Of a stretch of 64,000 nt of DNA, positions 63,891 through 64,000 are shown one piece after another (position 1 is the first letter of the stretch; each line of letters opens with the position of its first letter). The DNA lies in the NCBI GenBank assembly GCA_022829145.1, contig CM040763.1, forward strand, positions 4,828,141-4,892,140, read 5' to 3'. The position numbers were made by a program, and so were the translations under genes. Under the pieces are notes generated by a model that saw nothing but the letters and a program-made list of their open reading frames with translations, had not been told where the DNA came from and did not search any database. The DNA is from Albula goreensis. Taxonomy: Eukaryota > Chordata > Actinopteri > Albuliformes > Albulidae.

Positions 63891-64000
63891 TAAGAAAGAA
63901 TAACAACAACCAAAAAAAAAAAAACTACTAATACAGTGACCCCATACCAGACAATACTGAGGTATCATACACTATTAGAACAGAATTAGAACAGAACTAA

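Larger units (their letters stand above)
60689..64000 (-). other. Part of the kdm4c intron upstream of the 60639-60688 exon
   Basis: Ends at the acceptor CCTCCCAG (60689). It contains the CA tracts at 61696-61831 and 62520-62562, a GT tract at 63419-63453, a CpG-rich patch at 63060-63260 and a CTCF-like motif at 63876. The preceding KDM4 exon (the one carrying NYLHFGEPKS) was looked for and not found, so it lies beyond 64000. Confidence 0.8.

Noticed and set aside
60720..64000. Upstream KDM4 exon with NYLHFGEPKS
   Set aside because: I looked for the reverse complement of this conserved stretch and an adjoining GT donor and found none, so it is taken to lie outside the window.

Overview
The window looks like vertebrate, most probably teleost fish, chromosomal DNA. 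It has spliced coding exons with GT/AG borders, no long open frames, very many (CA)n/(GT)n microsatellites, scattered minisatellites and decayed copies of dispersed repeats of a kind common in fish genomes. Coding sequence makes up under 1% of it (486 bp). I cannot name the species.

The only gene I can support lies on the minus strand: an internal part of a KDM4/JMJD2 histone lysine demethylase, best matching KDM4C (kdm4c), with KDM4B as the alternative. Four consecutive exons are present, in transcription order 60688-60639, 50683-50580, 43309-43172 and 974-781. Their reading phases join without a gap. Together they encode the C-terminal half of the catalytic JmjC domain (about residues 209-369 in human KDM4A numbering). 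This includes the third Fe(II) ligand ([17 protein letters not shown] block), the Cys/His and Cys-x-Cys pairs of the structural zinc site, and the start of the basic linker after the domain. The 5' exons (JmjN, HxE iron ligands, 2-oxoglutarate lysine) lie beyond position 64000. The 3' exons (PHD and Tudor domains) lie beyond position 1.

The remaining ~63.5 kb is intron: at least 3.3 kb upstream of the first exon, then 9,955 bp, 7,270 bp and 42,197 bp, and 780 bp after the last exon. The introns hold long CA/GT tracts (9.7-9.9, 10.8-11.0, 11.4, 12.9-13.0, 15.4-15.8, 35.1-35.2, 49.7-50.1 and 61.7-61.8 kb). Minisatellites have unit lengths of 16 bp (2.9 kb), 45 bp (13.4 kb), about 40 bp (26.4 kb), 50 bp (57.9-58.3 kb) and 70 bp (0.45-0.76 kb). 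A 277-bp MITE lies at 59.4 kb, with old teleost-type dispersed repeats at 0, 8.4, 27.5, 46.3 and 60.3 kb. Several CpG-dense patches (10.3, 15.0, 17.0, 20.6, 28.6, 42.7, 57.4 and 63.1 kb) could be intragenic regulatory DNA.

I saw no tRNA, rRNA, CRISPR array, operon, viral gene or second protein-coding gene. Most open frames are read-throughs of CA repeats or chance. The points most worth a second look are a tandem splice donor 3 bp apart beside a (CT)n tract, an E-box-bearing 50-bp minisatellite next to a CpG-rich patch, a set of CTCF-like motifs, a short dispersed repeat with three copies in the window, and a perfect 11-bp hairpin.
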